A stretch of 64,000 nucleotides of DNA from UBA964 sp031382085. Its GTDB lineage: Bacteria; Pseudomonadota; Gammaproteobacteria; Steroidobacterales; Steroidobacteraceae. Positions within the stretch are counted from its first letter, which is position 1. Every line of letters starts with the position of its first letter. Below the pieces are notes generated by a model, which saw only the letters and a list, made by a program, of their open reading frames with translations, searched no databases and was not told the DNA's origin. Both the position numbers and the translations under genes were made by a program. The stretch spans positions 103,667 to 167,666 of the forward strand of contig JANMYM010000082.1 of assembly GCA_031382085.1 (NCBI GenBank). The letters are read 5' to 3'. Positions 15,696 through 24,594 of this stretch are shown piece by piece.

Positions 15696-18600
15696 GTGCG
15701 CAAGCTCATGGCAGCTCACAGACTGCAACGGGGCGGGATAGGCAACTGTCCCGCCTCGTTGTCGTTTGCGAGGTATCTGCGCGACTATTGCGCGCTCGCC
15801 ATTCTGCTGTTGTTCGGCTTATGTTCTGCGACCGAGTCGCTTGCGCAATCCACGGCGCCCGGGGTTCAGATTCGCAACCTTGCGCGCGTGGATTTTGCGC
15901 TGTCGGGCATCGCGCGTTCGATATCCTCCAGCGAAGTAACGGTCACGGTGCAAGCGGCGCCGTCCAAGGCCCGTATCGAGATCCTCAGATATTCGGCGAC
16001 CGATGCTAACAGCACGGCCGGCCCGACCGCGTGCGCGGTCGGCAGCGGATTTGCGGCGCTGCCGGCGCCGCAAGTAGCCGGCGTTGGCGGACTCAATCCG
16101 CTGCGCGGCGTGCCGCTCGGCGATGCCCCGGTTGTACACGCCGGCGATGCCGTGTTCGTGCGCCTCACTGATACCGACAAGAACCTCGATGGCGCACAGC
16201 TCGATGTCGTCGAGTTGCGGGTGGGCGCGCGCGGCACCGGTGACAGCGAGCGTCTCCAGCTGACCGAGACCGGACCTAACACCGGGGTCTTTGCCGGCTA
16301 TATTCCCAGTCGCCTGGTCGCGGGAGCTGGCGGCGCGAGCGCCAATTGCGCACTCGACATGCTGCGCGACACCATCATCGACGCCAGCTACATCGATCCG
16401 ACCGACGCGACCGACGTCGCCCAGGACTCCAGCCTGGTGGACCCTTCCGGCCTGGTGTTTGATTCGAGCAGCGGAGCAGCGGTGAATGGCGCGCGCGTGC
16501 GGCTGGTGGTTGCGGCCACCGGCCAGCCGGCGACCGTACGCGGTGACGACGGCGTCAGTGCGTATCCGTCGGAATTGATCACCGGCCTGGCGGTGACCGA
16601 CAGCGGCGGCACGCGTTACATTTTCCCGGCAGGCGTGTTCCGCTTTCCGCTGGTCGCGCCGGGCACTTACCAGCTCATCGTCGAGCCGCCCACCGGCTAC
16701 GCGGCGCCCAGCCTTGCGCCGCCGGCCGGTTTTGTCAGTCTGCCGGGCGCCCCGTTCCGCATTCAGCCCGGTTCGTTTGGCGCTGCGTTTACGGTTCTGG
16801 CGCCAGCCGGCGCGGCGCTGGATATTCCGGTCGATCCCGCCAGCGCGTCCTTGTCGCTGGCCAAGACTGTCAACGTCGCGGCCGCGGCTCTCGGTGACAC
16901 GGTTGAATTCCAGCTGCGCGTGACGAATGGCGACCTGCGTGCGGCCGCGCGCAACGTGGTCATCGACGATCAGTTGCCGCAGGGAATGCGTCTGCGCGGC
17001 GGATCGGTGCGCGTGAACAACCAGTCGGCTGCCGATCCGGTGCGCTCTGCCGACGGCCGTTCGCTGCGGTTTGATCTCGCGCTGATCGCGCCGGGCCAGA
17101 CGACGACATTGCGCTATGTCGTCGATATCGTGCCGGCGGCGGGTGCGCGTGAACTGATCAACACCGCCCGGGCACGCGCACCGGGCGATGTGCTGTCTAA
17201 CGTTGCGAGCGCGCGTGTCACGTTGCGCGAGGACTTTTTTGCGAGCCGCGGATTCATCCTTGGCCGCGTGCAACGTGGTGGCTGCGAGCACGGGCTGCCA
17301 GCGGGCGAGGGCCAGGCTAACGTGCGTATATATCTGGAAAATGGCCGCTATGCAGTCACCGATGCGGGCGGGCGTTTTCACTTCGAGGCTGTGACGCCGG
17401 GTTCTCATGTGGTGCAGCTGGACACGACCACGGTTCCTGTGTCGCTGCAGCTCAAAGTCTGCGACCGCAACGTCCGCGATGCCGGCCGCGACTACTCGCG
17501 GTTCGTGGAGTTGCGCGCTGGCGAAATGCAGCAGGTTGATTTTGCTCTGCTCGAGCGGCCGGCTCCCGAGGGTTCGGTGCAGCTCGAACTGCGGACCGAG
17601 TCGGCGCCTGACGGGCAGTATCAACACCGGTTGCGCGTCACGGCCGCCGCCTTGCCAATACAAAACGCGCGTCTGATGGTGATGTTGCCGGACACGCTGC
17701 TGCTCGCCGACGGCGGTGCAGGCCTGTCCCAGGGTGTCTGGTCGCAGGCATTGGGTGAGCTGCGAGCGGGCGAAATCCGCGACATCACGCTGCTGACCCG
17801 CCGCCAGGGGGTAACGGCGGCCGCCGATTCGGTGCGCGCGGTTTTGATGTACGACACGGCAAGCGCGCGCGGTCAACGAACCGCGCCTGCAATCAACACC
17901 CTGGACGCCAGCGGCACGGACACCGCGCCGGACGTGGCGAAATTGCAGGACACCGTCAGCACCAGGACTCTCGGCGCATGGCAGGTGGCCATGACACCTG
18001 CGGCCGCAGTGGCCGGTGCGCCTGTTAGCAGCATGCCCATCGAAGCGACGATCGAGGTCGAAAAGCTCGCGGCCGAGTTCATGATGTTGCAACCGCTGGC
18101 AGGCTCGGTGCCGGCGATCGCGAGCATCAAAGTAGTCATCGCGCATGCCTACGGTACTCGCATCGACCTGCGTATCAATGGCGCGGCCGTGTCCAGCCTG
18201 AATTTCGAGGGCACCGAAACCAACGCGGCGAACACTCTGCATGTGAGCCGCTGGCGCGGCGTCGATTTGCGTGACGGTGACAATCGCCTGATCGCCAATC
18301 TGGTCGACCCAGCCGGCACGATTACCGGCAAGATCGAACGCATCGTGCACTACGGTGGTGGTGCGGTGCGCGCCGAGCTGGTCGAGGAAAAATCCGCGTT
18401 GTCAGCCGACGGCCGGCAACGGCCGCAGATCGTGCTGCGATTGTTCGACGCCTACGGTCAGCCGGCGCGTCCCGGGACGCGCGGCATATTCTCCGTGGAA
18501 TCGCCGTACCGCAGCTGGTGGGAGGTCGAGCAGCTCACCGCCAACCCGCTGCTGACCGCCGGTGCGCGCGAGCCGCAATTTGAGGTCGGTGTCGATGGAC

Positions 18601-21194
18601 TGGCGCGTCTGGAACTCGAGCCCACGTCGCAGGCCGGTTTCGTCGTACTGCATCTGCGGTTCAACGAACGCCGCGACCAGGAACTGCGCGTCTGGCTGAC
18701 GCCCGCGGCTCGCGACTTCGTGCTCGTGGGCATCGCCTCAGGAACGTTGGCGCATAACACGGTGTCGGCCAACATGCAGGGCCTGGCCGGTGTACCGGAC
18801 AACGGTGTCGCAACCGACGGTCGCGTCGCGTTTTTCGCCAAGGGCCGGATTCGCGGCGACTACTTGCTAACAATCGCCTACGACTCGACGCGCGATCGCG
18901 AGGCGGCGCGTGCGCGCCTCAAGGGCATCGTCGATCCTGATCAGTACTACCTGCTGTACGGGGACGGCGCCGAGCCGCGCGACGAGGCGGCGTCCGGCAA
19001 GCGCCTGTATCTGAAACTCGAGCGCCGCCAGTTTGTCGCACTGTTCGGTGACTATGACACCGGCTTTACCGTCACCGAGCTCGCGCGCTACAACCGCAGC
19101 CTGACGGGCCTGAAGGTGGACTTTGGCGGCGAGCGTGTCGCAGCCAGTGCCTTTGCCGCACGCACCGATCTTGGCGTCGTTCGTGACCAGATGGCCGGCG
19201 ACGGCACCTCGGGTCTGTATCGCCTGTCGCGCGCACCCATCGTCGTTGGCAGCGACAAACTGCGGCTTGAGACCCGCGACCGTTTCAATGCGGAGAAACT
19301 GCTGAGCGTGCGCGAGTTGTCGCGATTCCTGGATTACCGCATCGACTATGATAACGGCACGCTGCGGTTCCGCGAGCCAGTGCCCTCGCGGGATGGCGAA
19401 TTCAATCCTGTGACTATCGTCGTTGAATACGAAACACCGGGCAACGGCACCGAGACCACCAGTGCCGGTGCGCGCGTCAGTGTGCGCGGCGACGACGGTC
19501 GTCGCGAGCTGGGCGCGACGCTGGTGCAGGATGGATCCCTGGCGGGCGACAGCCGGCTGGTCGCGCTTGATGCGAAGCTGCGGTTATCGGCCGCGACGGA
19601 ATGGCGTGCGGAACTTGCGCACAGCCAGTCCGATGACCCCGTCAGGGCCGCGCAAGCTAACGCCTGGCTGACAGAACTGCGCCATGTGGATGAGCGCCTC
19701 GAGACGCGCGTCTATGCGCGCTCGGAGGACTCGGGCTTTGGCGTCGGGCAGCAATTCGAGGGTCTGGGCGGGTCGCGCAAGTTTGGCGCCGATGTGCGCT
19801 GGCAGTGGCGGCAAAACTGGTCGTTGCAGGCGCAGTCGTTCCTGCAGCAGAGCCTGGACACCGCGGCGACGCGACAGTTGGCACAGGCGGAAGTGCGTTA
19901 TCAATTCGATGGCATTGCCGTGGGTCTCGGGCTTGAACATGCTAACGACAACGACCCGGGTGGCGCCGCGCGGCGCTCCGACATCGTCAACGCGACCGGC
20001 AGCATCGACCTGTTGGACCGAAAGGTCACGCTGCGCGGCACGGTAGCGGCAGCGCTCGCGGGCAATGACTCGAGCGTCGATTATCCGGCGCGCAGCCTGA
20101 TTGGCCTTGACTACCATTTGCCGCGCGCTACGACTCTGTTTGCCGAGTGGGAACATGGCAATGGTTCCGCCTTGGACTCGGACATGTCGCGCATCGGGCT
20201 GCGCAGCCAGCCGTTTGATCGCACCCAGCTTGTTAGCAGTCTGAGCCGCTCACAGACTGAGTACGGCCCGCGCGTCGCGAGCAGCCTGGGTCTGAACCAG
20301 GGCTGGCAGCTGACGCCGGAATGGTCGCTGGAAGGGGGTCTTGAGCAAAGCAACACGCTGCGCGGCGCGGCCTTGACACCGCAGAATCCCGGCCTGCCGC
20401 TCGCCTCGGGTTCGCTGCAGGATGACTTCCTGGCAATTTTCGCCGGCGCCCAGTTTCACCGCGACGACTGGACCCTGGCCGCGAGGCTTGAGCGCCGCAC
20501 TGCCGACACCGAGCAGCGCTGGCTGGCGACCACCGGCTGGTATCGCGCCGAACGGGCCGGGCACGCATTGTCATTCGCGGGCCAGACCGAGCGGCGTGAA
20601 GTGCTGCTGGGCGAAGACTCCAGTTCGGCAGACCTGCGATTCGCCTGGGCCTATCGGCCGGACAGCAAGCGCTGGATCGTGCTGAACCGCCTCGATTTGC
20701 GACGCGACGTGCGCGAGGGCGGTCTGTCAAACTATGAAACTCTGAGGCTGGTCGACAATCTGCACGCCAACAGGCAATGGAATTCCAAAACTCAAATCGG
20801 CCTGCAACTGGGCCTCAAGCGCCAGGTCACGACCTACGACGCGGATCGCCTGGGCAGCACCAGTGCCTTGCTGGCACTCGATCTGCGGCGCGACCTCAGC
20901 GCGCGCTTCGACGCGGGGCTGCACCTCGCCAGCACTCGCAATTTCGCCGCCGGCCTCAGCGAAAATCAGTTCGGGCTCGATGTTGGCTTTGCGCCGGTGC
21001 GCAATATCTGGCTGTCGTTAGGCTTCAACTTCCGCGGTTTCGAGGAACGCGACTTCGCGGCCGGCCGACAGCAGCAACAGGGGCCTTACCTGCAGCTGCG
21101 CCTGAAACTCGATCAGGAAACGTTCAAGGACCTGCGGCTGGACGCATTGCAGGCACCGGCGCAGTCGCACAGCGCCGCCGCCACGTCGAACTAA
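15696..21194 (+). CDS. Giant DUF11/SdrD-like protein with predicted outer-membrane beta-barrel
   Basis: This 1832-residue protein starts at GTG and has a long signal-type N-terminus (hydrophobic core near residues 32-50, ending LAQS). Parts in order: the operon's shared motif VQIRNLARVDFALSG (about 55-70); an Ig-like segment with GDAVFVRLTDTDKNLD (about 148); a carboxypeptidase-regulatory-like segment (VAPGTYQL); a DUF11 domain (384-495); an SdrD/Cna-B-like fold (about 519-622); further Ig-like regions; then from about 1040 a region with YYLLYGD and LFGDYDTGF that leads into about 700 residues of alternating polar and aromatic/hydrophobic strands. These suggest a large outer-membrane barrel ending QLRLKL. 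It could anchor or export the three small upstream proteins. That role is inferred, and the exact function is unknown. Confidence 0.75.
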   Translation: MRKLMAAHRLQRGGIGNCPASLSFARYLRDYCALAILLLFGLCSATESLAQSTAPGVQIRNLARVDFALSGIARSISSSEVTVTVQAAPSKARIEILRYSATDANSTAGPTACAVGSGFAALPAPQVAGVGGLNPLRGVPLGDAPVVHAGDAVFVRLTDTDKNLDGAQLDVVELRVGARGTGDSERLQLTETGPNTGVFAGYIPSRLVAGAGGASANCALDMLRDTIIDASYIDPTDATDVAQDSSLVDPSGLVFDSSSGAAVNGARVRLVVAATGQPATVRGDDGVSAYPSELITGLAVTDSGGTRYIFPAGVFRFPLVAPGTYQLIVEPPTGYAAPSLAPPAGFVSLPGAPFRIQPGSFGAAFTVLAPAGAALDIPVDPASASLSLAKTVNVAAAALGDTVEFQLRVTNGDLRAAARNVVIDDQLPQGMRLRGGSVRVNNQSAADPVRSADGRSLRFDLALIAPGQTTTLRYVVDIVPAAGARELINTARARAPGDVLSNVASARVTLREDFFASRGFILGRVQRGGCEHGLPAGEGQANVRIYLENGRYAVTDAGGRFHFEAVTPGSHVVQLDTTTVPVSLQLKVCDRNVRDAGRDYSRFVELRAGEMQQVDFALLERPAPEGSVQLELRTESAPDGQYQHRLRVTAAALPIQNARLMVMLPDTLLLADGGAGLSQGVWSQALGELRAGEIRDITLLTRRQGVTAAADSVRAVLMYDTASARGQRTAPAINTLDASGTDTAPDVAKLQDTVSTRTLGAWQVAMTPAAAVAGAPVSSMPIEATIEVEKLAAEFMMLQPLAGSVPAIASIKVVIAHAYGTRIDLRINGAAVSSLNFEGTETNAANTLHVSRWRGVDLRDGDNRLIANLVDPAGTITGKIERIVHYGGGAVRAELVEEKSALSADGRQRPQIVLRLFDAYGQPARPGTRGIFSVESPYRSWWEVEQLTANPLLTAGAREPQFEVGVDGLARLELEPTSQAGFVVLHLRFNERRDQELRVWLTPAARDFVLVGIASGTLAHNTVSANMQGLAGVPDNGVATDGRVAFFAKGRIRGDYLLTIAYDSTRDREAARARLKGIVDPDQYYLLYGDGAEPRDEAASGKRLYLKLERRQFVALFGDYDTGFTVTELARYNRSLTGLKVDFGGERVAASAFAARTDLGVVRDQMAGDGTSGLYRLSRAPIVVGSDKLRLETRDRFNAEKLLSVRELSRFLDYRIDYDNGTLRFREPVPSRDGEFNPVTIVVEYETPGNGTETTSAGARVSVRGDDGRRELGATLVQDGSLAGDSRLVALDAKLRLSAATEWRAELAHSQSDDPVRAAQANAWLTELRHVDERLETRVYARSEDSGFGVGQQFEGLGGSRKFGADVRWQWRQNWSLQAQSFLQQSLDTAATRQLAQAEVRYQFDGIAVGLGLEHANDNDPGGAARRSDIVNATGSIDLLDRKVTLRGTVAAALAGNDSSVDYPARSLIGLDYHLPRATTLFAEWEHGNGSALDSDMSRIGLRSQPFDRTQLVSSLSRSQTEYGPRVASSLGLNQGWQLTPEWSLEGGLEQSNTLRGAALTPQNPGLPLASGSLQDDFLAIFAGAQFHRDDWTLAARLERRTADTEQRWLATTGWYRAERAGHALSFAGQTERREVLLGEDSSSADLRFAWAYRPDSKRWIVLNRLDLRRDVREGGLSNYETLRLVDNLHANRQWNSKTQIGLQLGLKRQVTTYDADRLGSTSALLALDLRRDLSARFDAGLHLASTRNFAAGLSENQFGLDVGFAPVRNIWLSLGFNFRGFEERDFAAGRQQQQGPYLQLRLKLDQETFKDLRLDALQAPAQSHSAAATSN

Positions 21195-21233
21195 CAAGCC
21201 CGCGTTCCGAGCGGCGCCGGGAGCTTTAGCCAC

Positions 21234-23177
21234 ATGGCGCGCGACCTGGACATCAAGGGCGTGTTCTCGGCGCATGGGCCGATGCAGCGCGCCATGCCGG
21301 GATTCGTCGCCCGGCCATCACAGGCCCGGATGGCGCAGCGCGTGTACGAGGCAATGCAGAACCGCGAACCCCTGATCGTCGAGGCCGGCACCGGTACCGG
21401 CAAGACTTTTGCCTACCTGGTGCCCGCGCTGCTCGGCGGGTTGCGCGTGTTGATCTCCACCGGCACGCGCGCGCTGCAGGATCAGCTGTTCGCGCGCGAT
21501 CTGCCGCAGGTCGCGGCTGTGTTAGGTATGCCGGTCCGGGTGGCGCTGCTGAAAGGGCGCAGCAATTACCTCTGCCGCCTGCGTTTTGACAACACGCGGC
21601 AGCAACAGGCGCTCGCCGGCCTGACACGCGCTGACGGCACGCTGGAGCGGCTCGCAAAGTGGGCCGAGGTGACCGACAGCGGCGATCTCGCCGACGTGCC
21701 CGGCTTGTCGGACAGCAGCGCCCTGTGGCATGACGTCACCTCAACCCGCGACAATTGCCTGGGCCAGCGCTGCGGGCAGTATGCCAATTGCCATGTGGTG
21801 GCGGCGCGGCGCCGGGCACAGGAAGCGGATGTCGTGGTGGTAAACCACCATCTGCTGCTCGCGGATCTCGCGCTCAAGCAGGAGGGATTTACGGATTTGT
21901 TAGGTAGCGCGGACGTGGTGGTGCTCGACGAAGCGCACCAGATCCCGGATCTGGCAATGCAGTTTTTCGGCGCCACTGTCACGAGCCATCAACTGGAAAA
22001 TCTCCTGGCGGATACGCGTGCCGGGCTGCTGCGTGCCGCCATTGCGGTCGCCGACCTGCAGGGTGCGCTGCGCGCGGTCGAGGACGCGCTGGCGCAGCTG
22101 GCTAACGCGCTGCCGCGCGGCGCCGGCCGTCTGGAACTCGACCCGCAACTGCGTGAGTTTGCGCTGGCGTCGCGCGCGCTGGTAGCGGCCTTGCAGGGGC
22201 TGGCCCAGGCTCTGGGCGCCGCGAATGTCGGGCGCGACAATGGCCTGCAGTTGTGCGCGGAACGCGCCACGCTGCTGGCAGGCACGGTGGATCGTGTCGC
22301 CGACGACGAGCTGGAGCCGGGCGCTCGCGCCACCGAGATGCATGCGCGCGGCTTTACCATCAGCCTGTTGCCATTCGACATCGCCGAGCGCTTTCGGACG
22401 ATGACCGGCGCGCGGCCGAGTTCCTGGATTTTCGCGTCGGCGACGCTGTCCGTTGGCGATGATTTTTCCCATTTCGCGAGACGCCTGGGGCTGGACTCCG
22501 CAGCGACCCTGCGCATCGAAAGCCCTTTCAATTTCGAAACCCAGGCGCTGCTCTTTCTGCCGGAAGCAATGCCGGAGCCCGGGTCGCGGGAGTTCGGGCC
22601 GGCCATGTTGCAGGCGGTCTGGCCGCTGGTCAGCGCGGCCGGCGGCGGCGCATTCCTGCTGTTTACCAGTCATCGCGCGCTGGCCCAGGCCGCGAGCCTG
22701 TTGCGTGGCGGGCTGTGCGGTGCGCTGCCCGGAGCGCTGCTGGTGCAGGGCGAGGCGCCGCGCGAACAGATCCTGCGCGAGTTCCGCGCCGCCGGCAACG
22801 CGGTTTTGTTAGGTACCGCCAGTTTCTGGGGGGGCGTGGACGTCAAGGGCGATGCGCTGCGCCTGGTGGTCATCGACAAACTGCCGTTTGCGTCGCCGGA
22901 CGATCCCATCGTGCGCGCGCGCAGCGAGTATCTGCGCCGCACGGGTGGCAACCCGTTCGGCGACTATCAGTTGCCGGAGGCGGCGCTGGCACTCAAGCAG
23001 GGCGTTGGACGGTTGATTCGCAGCGAAGACGACCGCGGCGTGGTGGCGATCTGCGATCCTCGATTGTTAGGCAAGGGATACGGCAGCGTATTTCGCCGCT
23101 GCCTGCCACCCATGCCGATGACACGGGACCCGGCGGAAGCGAGCCGTTTCCTGCGCCGCATGGGTAACGCGGCATGA
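21234..23177 (+). CDS. yoaA: DinG/YoaA-family iron-sulfur ATP-dependent helicase
   Basis: This is a superfamily 2, XPD-like 5'-3' DNA helicase of 647 residues, close to the length of YoaA. It shows Walker A EAGTGTGKTFAYL (about 44-56) and the DEAH box VVLDEAHQIPD. The four cysteines expected to hold a 4Fe-4S cluster lie between them: one in NYLCRL and three in NCLGQRC and ANCHV. The C-terminal helicase motifs include SATLSVGDDF, ASFWGGVDVKG and the motif VI segment QGVGRLIRS. It overlaps tsaB by 4 bp (ATGA), giving translational coupling. A role in repair of stalled replication is known for the family. Confidence 0.93.
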   Translation: MARDLDIKGVFSAHGPMQRAMPGFVARPSQARMAQRVYEAMQNREPLIVEAGTGTGKTFAYLVPALLGGLRVLISTGTRALQDQLFARDLPQVAAVLGMPVRVALLKGRSNYLCRLRFDNTRQQQALAGLTRADGTLERLAKWAEVTDSGDLADVPGLSDSSALWHDVTSTRDNCLGQRCGQYANCHVVAARRRAQEADVVVVNHHLLLADLALKQEGFTDLLGSADVVVLDEAHQIPDLAMQFFGATVTSHQLENLLADTRAGLLRAAIAVADLQGALRAVEDALAQLANALPRGAGRLELDPQLREFALASRALVAALQGLAQALGAANVGRDNGLQLCAERATLLAGTVDRVADDELEPGARATEMHARGFTISLLPFDIAERFRTMTGARPSSWIFASATLSVGDDFSHFARRLGLDSAATLRIESPFNFETQALLFLPEAMPEPGSREFGPAMLQAVWPLVSAAGGGAFLLFTSHRALAQAASLLRGGLCGALPGALLVQGEAPREQILREFRAAGNAVLLGTASFWGGVDVKGDALRLVVIDKLPFASPDDPIVRARSEYLRRTGGNPFGDYQLPEAALALKQGVGRLIRSEDDRGVVAICDPRLLGKGYGSVFRRCLPPMPMTRDPAEASRFLRRMGNAA

Positions 23178-23845
23178 AGATTCTCGCGCTCGATACCGCT
23201 ACCGAAAATTGCTCAGCGGCGTTGTGGATCGACGGCGCGTTGCAGGAGGTGCTGCTGGAGACCGCACGCGATCATGCCAACCTGATACTCGGCATGGCAG
23301 ATCAGCTGCTCGCGGACGCGCAACTTGGGCTGCGGCAACTGGACGCCATCGCGTTTGGCCGCGGCCCGGGCAGTTTCACCGGCGTCAGGTTGGCGGCGGC
23401 GGTTACGCAAGGTCTCGCATTTTCGGCAGACCTGCCCGTTTTGCCGGTGTCCAATTTGCGCGCGTTAGCCGCGCAGGCGTTTGCAGCGGCGCCAGCGTCC
23501 GGGTTCGCGGTCTGCTGCGCTGATGCGCGCATGGGCGAGGTGTATCACGCGGTGTACCGGTCCGACTCGCAGTTGCAGGGCGCGGAGCAGGTTCTGGCGC
23601 CGCAAGACGTGGCCTGGACCCTGGCTGCTGATGCCAGGGCGGTCGCTGTTGGGCGTGGCTTCGCGGCATACCCTGCGCTGGTGGACCTGGCGCCGCGCGG
23701 CTGGGACGCGACCCTGGAGCAGATGCTGCCCCGGGCGCGGCAGGTCGCGGTATTGGCTGCGCAGGACTACATGCAGGGTCTGGCGGTGCCGCCATCGCAG
23801 GCCTTGCCGGTTTATTTGCGCGACAAGGTAGTCACGCGACCGTAA
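23174..23845 (+). CDS. tsaB: tRNA threonylcarbamoyladenosine biosynthesis protein TsaB
   Basis: TsaB is the non-catalytic partner of TsaD in making t6A37 in ANN-decoding tRNAs. The 223-residue protein has the ASKHA N-terminus ILALDTATENCSAAL, the conserved FGRGPGSFTGVRLA near residue 58, and CCADARMGEVYH. Its start overlaps the helicase stop. In many gammaproteobacteria tsaB likewise sits next to a DinG-family helicase gene, which supports both calls. Its stop codon falls within the candidate Pho box in front of phoB. Confidence 0.93.
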   Translation: MKILALDTATENCSAALWIDGALQEVLLETARDHANLILGMADQLLADAQLGLRQLDAIAFGRGPGSFTGVRLAAAVTQGLAFSADLPVLPVSNLRALAAQAFAAAPASGFAVCCADARMGEVYHAVYRSDSQLQGAEQVLAPQDVAWTLAADARAVAVGRGFAAYPALVDLAPRGWDATLEQMLPRARQVAVLAAQDYMQGLAVPPSQALPVYLRDKVVTRP

Positions 23846-23859
23846 CAATTTTGTAATAG
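23842..23859 (-). promoter_or_regulatory. Candidate Pho box upstream of phoB
   Basis: Read on the minus strand, CTATTAC-AAAA-TTGTTAC gives two heptamers 11 bp apart with an AT-rich spacer. This is the layout of a Pho box (CTGTCAT repeats), with about 5 of 7 matches to CTGTCAC in each. It would allow PhoB autoregulation, but the orientation is opposite to phoB and the match is partial. Confidence 0.4.
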
Positions 23860-23889
23860 CCTGCGCTGCATCGACAAGCGGTGCAGGCC

Positions 23890-24585
23890 ATGGCGAACAA
23901 GCTGATTCTGGTGGTGGAAGACGAACGCGCAGTTCGCGAGCTGATTGCATTCGGTCTCAAGCGCGCCGGATACGAGGTTGCGGAGGCGCAGGATTGCCGC
24001 GCTGCGCGCGTCGAAATCGCCAACAAGCGCCCGGACCTCATATTGCTCGACTGGATGCTTCCGGATATGAGCGGCATCGAACTCGCGCGGCAACTGAAGA
24101 AGGGCGCCGATACGCGTGAGCTGCCCATCATCATGGTGACGGCGCGCGCCGCCGAAGGCGACAAGGTGTCCGGCCTGGACGGCGGCGCGGACGATTACAT
24201 CACCAAGCCCTTCAGCCCGCGCGAACTCACGGCCCGCATCCAGGCGGTGCTGCGCCGTGCGGCGCCCGGCGCCACGGGCGACCAACTCGAATGTGATGGC
24301 CTGCTGCTGGATACGGTCGGGCATCGTGTCAGCAGCGGCGGGCAGAACATAGTGTTAGGTCCGACGGAATACCGGCTGCTGGAATTTTTCATGCGCAACG
24401 TGGACCGGGTTTTTTCCCGCGCGCAGTTGCTCGACCGGGTCTGGGGCGGCGATGTCTACGTCGAAGAGCGGACCATCGACGTCCACATCCGGCGGCTGCG
24501 CCAGGCGCTCGAGCCTGTGGCGCTGGACCGACTGGTGCAAACCGTGCGCGGCGCAGGTTACCGATTTTCCGCAAAGGCGGATTAG
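23890..24585 (+). CDS. phoB: Phosphate regulon response regulator
   Basis: PhoB is an OmpR-class regulator that binds Pho boxes when phosphorylated by PhoR. The receiver domain (residues 1-118) has the acidic pocket VVEDE, the phosphoacceptor Asp in LLDWMLPD, Thr in IMVTAR and Lys in ITKPF. The winged-helix domain (about 130-231) includes LGPTEYRLLEFF, RVWGGDVYVEERTIDVHIRRLR and VRGAGYRF. ATG at 23890 is chosen over GTG at 23881 because it gives the family's MANKLILVVED start. phoR follows 9 bp downstream. Confidence 0.96.
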   Translation: MANKLILVVEDERAVRELIAFGLKRAGYEVAEAQDCRAARVEIANKRPDLILLDWMLPDMSGIELARQLKKGADTRELPIIMVTARAAEGDKVSGLDGGADDYITKPFSPRELTARIQAVLRRAAPGATGDQLECDGLLLDTVGHRVSSGGQNIVLGPTEYRLLEFFMRNVDRVFSRAQLLDRVWGGDVYVEERTIDVHIRRLRQALEPVALDRLVQTVRGAGYRFSAKAD

Positions 24586-24594
24586 CGTCGGCAT

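Noticed and set aside
15819..18350. Long open frame (843 codons) on the minus strand opposite the giant DUF11 gene
   Set aside because: It has the Arg/His/Gly-rich composition of an antisense shadow in GC-rich DNA, while the plus frame has clear domains.
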